A stretch of 64,000 bases of DNA, taken from assembly GCF_000143415.4 (NCBI RefSeq), contig NW_003314341.1, forward strand, positions 832,394 through 896,393, written 5' to 3'. The notes under the pieces were generated by a model. The model was not told where the DNA came from. It made no database searches and saw nothing but the letters and a program-made list of their open reading frames with translations. The DNA is from Selaginella moellendorffii (taxonomy: Eukaryota > Streptophyta > Lycopodiopsida > Selaginellales > Selaginellaceae). Made by a program: the position numbers and the translations under genes. This document shows positions 59,332 through 64,000 of this stretch, one piece after another (within the stretch, counting starts at the first letter, position 1; the number at the start of each line of letters is the position of its first letter).

Positions 59332-61141
59332 TTATGGAGTTTACTTTATGGTATTGAAATTAGCACTACAAATGTAGGCTTGAACTAATTCAGCTAAGGT
59401 GCTCATAAAATTTCCCAAATCATACAAGGCTATCTTTGTCAAACCCTATTCAGACAAAAGCACATTAAACTGAAATTAATTGAATGGAAAGGTTTGTTAC
59501 TTTTTAAAAACATTGTCCTACAAACATAAAAAACCATAATAGTGTAGCATAACACAGCCTCAAAATCTTACCACTCCTACTAGGTTGTTATGGTTGCTAT
59601 GAATAATGAAGATTTAAAAACTAACATTGTGATGTGGATCCTTATAGTTAGCATGTCCAAACCTGAATAATTTTTTAGAAAAACAATAAATCATATTATT
59701 TTTGCTTGAATAAACAGTTATATTATTAACACTTGACAAATAAATAAATGAATATACACAGCTCAAAACTTGGAATTGCACAGGTACATTGTTCAAACAA
59801 TACAAGCACAATATCTCAATTGTCTTACCCAACAAAGGACAATTTAATGATTACCCAAGCCAAAGAGCTTAGAGAACCAATAGTTCATGAATGAGAACTA
59901 TGCTCTCAAAGTTTTGGACATGGTACACATTTGAAGCTTTTGGTTTCACAATTTTTATCCACACTAAGACTTTATGCCCATTGCATCAATTTACACAAGC
60001 ATAATCCTATTATTCTTCATTTAGAGTTTTAGGGTCTAAATAATTAATCTTTATTCAACACTTCATTATAACACCACTTTAGTAGTTTGAGATCATATGC
60101 AAAAGTTCTTCACTCATTGATTAAGTCTTTTACATAAAACTTCTTCACTTTTCAATTATTCATTTGAATTCAATTAGCAACAAAACACTTTCAATGGCAT
60201 ATTGAAATTTTAATTTACACAATATAATTGTGTTGGCTGATTCCTTCTTTGCTTTGGTTGTGGCTTCATTATGATCAAAGCACTTAAAGCACTGCCACTC
60301 AAGTGTATAGGTGTTTTGAGGGGCATAACAAGTGTTAGTGGCTACATTAGGTTAATTTACTAGAGTGCATAAATGTGGCATTAGCCCAAATGTGAAAGGA
60401 GTAACTCACCTTTAATCATGAATTCCATATGGAGAGCAACAAAGGTATAACTATATTAGTATGACATTATAGGATTGGTGTGGTGGCATTACACTTATAT
60501 AATGTGATGGAAGGCTAAAAACAATAATCCCAGTTTAAAAGGATTGTCCACATGGTAGTGAGGAGTGAACTTCACAATAGTAATAGCATTACTATCACTA
60601 GAGATTGTATACTCCTCTCAAGTTTATTGCACAGTGAGATTCAAAATTATACCTCGTTAGAGGAAGGGCCTTTTATATCTCTGGGAAATTATAAATGCTT
60701 TACAGATGAATATTAAGCAAGAGCAGTGTACCTCTATTGATTTCATGATTAACTCAAGTCCCTTACATCAATATAAAGATGGCAAACTCACATAAGAAAG
60801 ATACAAATTAAAGATGATAGATAAAGCATAAACTTCACAACCAATAAAGATATTAAAACATGCATTTGTGAACATAATTTTGAATGGCATGAAATTCTCC
60901 ATGCTTACCACCCATCAACTCCAACTTAAGGGAGCATTGCACTACCTCCATTCCCCTCCATGCACATTACTCATAGTTTTTTTTAGGAAAAAACAAAAAA
61001 AACAAACATTCCTATCTTACCATCTGTGTAATGTTAATCTTCTTGGCAAATGCTTCAATCTGTTTGCCATACTCTTGAGCTTTCTCCATTGAAATGCTGC
61101 CATGGTGTAAGAAAAGAAAAGAAAACTGTGGGTTTAGGGCT

Positions 61142-63295
61142 ATGGCGGTGGCAGCCGCGGCGCAGTGGTGGGCGGAAATCCGAAGAAAAGGGCCGGAATC
61201 GTATGCGTCCGGTATGACTTTCGAGCTTCCTGAGGCAGGTGTGAGGTCGATTGCTTTTAGTAACGAGGTCCTGTTTGTGAGGGAAGCTTTTGATGGGCTC
61301 TACAAGGAGATTCTAACTGTCCTCGAGTCACGCAAGTTCGGTCTGTGTCATGTGAATGGGAACTCTGGCGTGGGCAAGTCTGCGTTCCTGTGGTATTTCA
61401 TCATCCGGACTGGCATTGATAGGCCAGAGTCGGTCATTCTCTACGAGACCGACACTCGCCTGTGGGAGTTTCGCCGTGGCGCTCTTCGGCTGGTGGCCAA
61501 AACGGAGTATTCCTTCGACGAGATCGAGTCTTCTGAAGTTACCTTCCATCTGATCGACCAAAAAATTTCTCCCGGCCGACCCATTGGAAACCGAGCTGTT
61601 GTTGCTGCCTCGCCAGACGACGATAACACCAAAAGCATCAGGAAAGTCCGTCGGACTTACACGCGCTATCTGCCTCCCTGGGACAAGACAGAGTTCGATT
61701 TGCTTGTCAAGCTGTGGAAGTCGCAGGCGGACAAGTTACCCGGGCCAGAAGCGGACGAGGTAGATGAAAAGGTAAAGGCTGCCAACTTGGCCTTCTCTTG
61801 GTTCGGGGGCATCCCACGATTTTTGTGGGATCGTGAGGACGGAACACTCACAGAGGAAGACTTTCGTTCGGACGTGATGAAGTGCCTTGCAAACACCAAG
61901 CTTAAGAACGTGAGTGTCATCCTGCAAAACTCAGCGGGCGTTTCGTGGAGGCTCTTTCACTTCAACGTGACGCCCGGAACCCGCTTCAGACGTTTCCGCT
62001 ACACGTTTTGCTCGGAGAAGGTGGCAAGTCTTTATGCTGAGTATCTGTGTACAACCAACGTGGATAAGATCCGCAGCTTTCTGGAGGCTTCTCAGCCATT
62101 CAGCGAGTACTCAGCGCTGCGAGGTTTCGTTTTCGAGCAGTACGTGGTCAGCCAGGCGTTGGAACACGACATTATGGTGATGCCGATGGTAAGGCTATTT
62201 TTCACTCTTGGAAGCGTTACTTAGTGGCTCTGCAGGTTGACACTGCTTATTGCCAGCATTGTTCCCGCTCGGATGATCGAGGCAAGAATAAGAAGGTCCC
62301 CTGGATTCAGTGCGGGACCTGTCTTAAGTGGTACCATACCAAATGCGTCGGCATCAAATTCAAGTTTGATTTTAACTACAAGTGTCGGAACTGCCAAGGT
62401 GAGCCAAATGCTCAGGTTGTATCTCCTTCCGGCCTTTTGCTACGATACTATGAAGGTGATCTGGAAGACGCTTTACTCGCAGCGGGTTGGTGTTTTTTGT
62501 AATGCTTTTATCTTTCCTCTTCTCCGTTTAGCCGCTTTTCTCTTGTGCAGGTGAAGAGGCAATCAAGTATCTGTGGAGGCCTCTCAAAAAGAACAATGCT
62601 GTCTTTGATTTTGTATTGTTACCACGCACGTTGGGACAGGCTACCGTCGCTCGTACTAATCACAGGCCGGTTCTTGAGGCTACGATCAAGGCACAGCAGG
62701 CTCTCAAAGCCTGGAGAGACGAGTTCTATCAGGATAACAACAACGATGACACTCTACTGGCTTTTTTCGTACCACCGGATTCTTACTCCAATTTCAAGTT
62801 CCAGCCATACCGTTCATCTGGAAAGGTTGCTCAGAAAGCTGTCAAAGGTGAGCGTTTCATATGAACACTAAGTATGTATGTCATCTTTCTTTACCAGGGA
62901 TCGTACAGTGTAAGGTCGCCGTTCCAGTATCTGGTAGTCCTTATGTAGCGAAGGTTGCACCCAACGACATGGATGCTGTTTCTCTAGATCCGAACTTGCC
63001 GGAGACTTGGGAGGAGGCTCTGGGCTGCATAGAATGCTCGGAGGATATTGTCGAACAACCGGAGAAGTCTCTCGAGCAGGAAAAAGTCAGATATTGCAGG
63101 CAGAACTTGGCTTTTGATGGAGATGAGTTGGATGCTCTGGAAGCGATCTGCAACCTTGCAGATGGTAGGCAGAAGCGCAAGCGTTTGCAGGCATTGTGCA
63201 AGATGTACAAGATTGCGGCCAATACCACCAACCAAGAGATGCTGGCTTGTCTCGAAGCAGAGCGTGAAAGACTAGATGATATGGAAGTGGATTAA
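61142..63295 (+). CDS. Crinkler/RHS-type P-loop NTPase with PHD finger (four exons)
   Basis: The exons 61142-62188, 62236-62485, 62551-62847 and 62898-63295 join in frame across GT..AG introns of 47, 65 and 50 bp to give 663 residues. An in-frame ATG at 61094 would add 16 residues; ATGGC at 61142 is the better context. Exon 1 is a STAND/AAA-like NTPase of the Crinkler-RHS type: Walker A GNSGVGKSAF (about 71-80), a Walker-B-like strand FHLIDQK, and SWFGGIPRFLW (about 225). Exon 2 encodes a C4HC3 PHD finger (about 354-400; CQHC, CGTCLKWYHTKC, CRNC), which typically reads histone tails. The rest (YYEGDLEDALLAAG, FDFVLLPRTL) is unassigned and shared with the pseudogene at 47651. No signal peptide is evident. 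In this family the NTPase is commonly linked to effector or nuclease domains; none is recognisable here. The function is unknown. Confidence 0.85.
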
Positions 63296-63304
63296 TAAAT
63301 TAGT

Positions 63305-64000
63305 TTGCTTTTTCATTTTTCATACTTTTTTGGTTTGGTTTTTAAAAGTTATGTTCAGAATGAACAAAGGAAAGGGCTTAGGATTCTTGGAGGTGCTCCT
63401 ATAGGCACGCCGAGGTGGTGGCTCCATGTACGCCACGAGGTTTCTCATGCGTCGGCATTTCACAAGAGCTGTGAGCAGCTCTATGTGAGGAAGGTATTGA
63501 ACCGGAACACCGCGCCATTTGAACGGCAATTCCGGGGTCGTTTTTGTGGTATTTCCTCGAGCGAGTTGGGATTCAGAATCATCGTCTACGAAACCGTGTG
63601 TCTACGTTCATCTGATCGACCAGAACGTCAACACTTCGCGATTCATCGGGCTTCTGGTCGCCGCCTCTCCTGACATTAACAACACCAAACTAAAGTGACG
63701 CGCTACATGCCTGTGTGGACAAGGAAGAGTTTTTCGCCCTCGTTGCCTCGGAAGGAACGGACCAAGCACTTGCCAAAGAGAGAGGCAGAGCTAATGCTGC
63801 CGAGAGGGCATACTCGTGGTTCGGGGGAATTCCCCGCTTCCTCTGGGCCTGGGACGCGGAAAAGCTTACTGGACAAGACTTTCGGGCGGAAGTACATCGA
63901 TGTTTGGTCGATACCAAACTAGAGAACGTCCGTGCCGTGTTGCAAGATAAGGCAAACGCCAAGAACGTCTTTTGGTGTCTTTTCCATTTCATTTAGCAGG
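63305..64000 (+). pseudogene. Decayed Crinkler-type NTPase copy, running off the window
   Basis: Pieces match exon 1 of the neighbouring gene in order. About 63430-63500 (ASHASAFHKSCEQLYV) corresponds to RSIAFSNEVLFVREAFDGLY, and about 63600-63690 (HLIDQ-type and AASPDINNTK in another frame) follows. 63715-63996 reads AERAYSWFGGIPRFLWAWDAEKLTGQDF..LFHF. The Walker A segment between them is missing and the frame shifts at least twice. It continues beyond 64000. Confidence 0.78.

Larger units (their letters stand above)
58201..61093. other. AT-rich non-coding region
   Basis: I see no credible gene. It contains an (AT)n/(TG)n microsatellite at 58749-58806, a MITE-like element at 59090-59331, and weak similarity of about 59900-60250 to 52600-52950 (element relics). 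Confidence 0.6.

Overview
This is a plant-type nuclear window made almost entirely of nested transposable elements, with one intact-looking host-type gene near the right edge. The evidence for a land plant is the tRNA-Met-primed Ty3/gypsy chromovirus, a short CCCTAAA telomere-type array, and canonical GT..AG introns of only about 38-65 bp. Such short introns, together with Crinkler-like genes, would fit a lycophyte such as Selaginella, but that is only an inference. There are two 100-N assembly gaps (5364-5463 and 24689-24788).

Layout. 1-2942 is the end of a minus-oriented non-autonomous LTR element. 4557-8073 plus 15517-16324 is a decayed minus-oriented chromovirus. It is split by a complete non-coding LTR element (8074-15516, 5-bp target duplication CCTTG). 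16325-24688 is a young plus-strand chromovirus arranged LTR-gag-pol-LTR-gag; its pol contains two spliceosomal introns. 26117-47650 is another minus-oriented non-autonomous LTR element. It contains two solo-LTR insertions (target duplications TTAGC and GCTAG). The first solo LTR is itself interrupted by a 12.46-kb DNA transposon.

The DNA transposon (29081-41542) is the most interesting object. It has terminal inverted repeats with 24 matching outer bases and a 4-bp AGAA target duplication, and the empty site can be read from paralogous LTRs. It carries two divergent multi-exon genes. One encodes a DUF7869-like RNase-H-fold (DDE-type) transposase. The other is about 1,600 codons long and joins a ParB-like domain, through acidic and Pro-rich linkers, to a C-terminal FCP/SCP-like HAD phosphatase domain. 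About 23 copies of a GC-rich palindrome (core GGCRTGNGGCCNCAYGCC) occur throughout the element and I saw none outside it; several lie inside its very short introns. A ~242-bp MITE-like element at 59090-59331 has related ends.

47650-64000 holds two broken copies and one apparently intact copy of a Crinkler/RHS-type P-loop NTPase gene fused to a PHD finger, a LINE-like relic, and about 10 kb of AT-shifted LTR relics with a fresh solo LTR (target duplication AAAAG). The (GGACTC/GGGTCC)n arrays inside the LTRs create many long spurious open frames on both strands; these were not annotated as genes.
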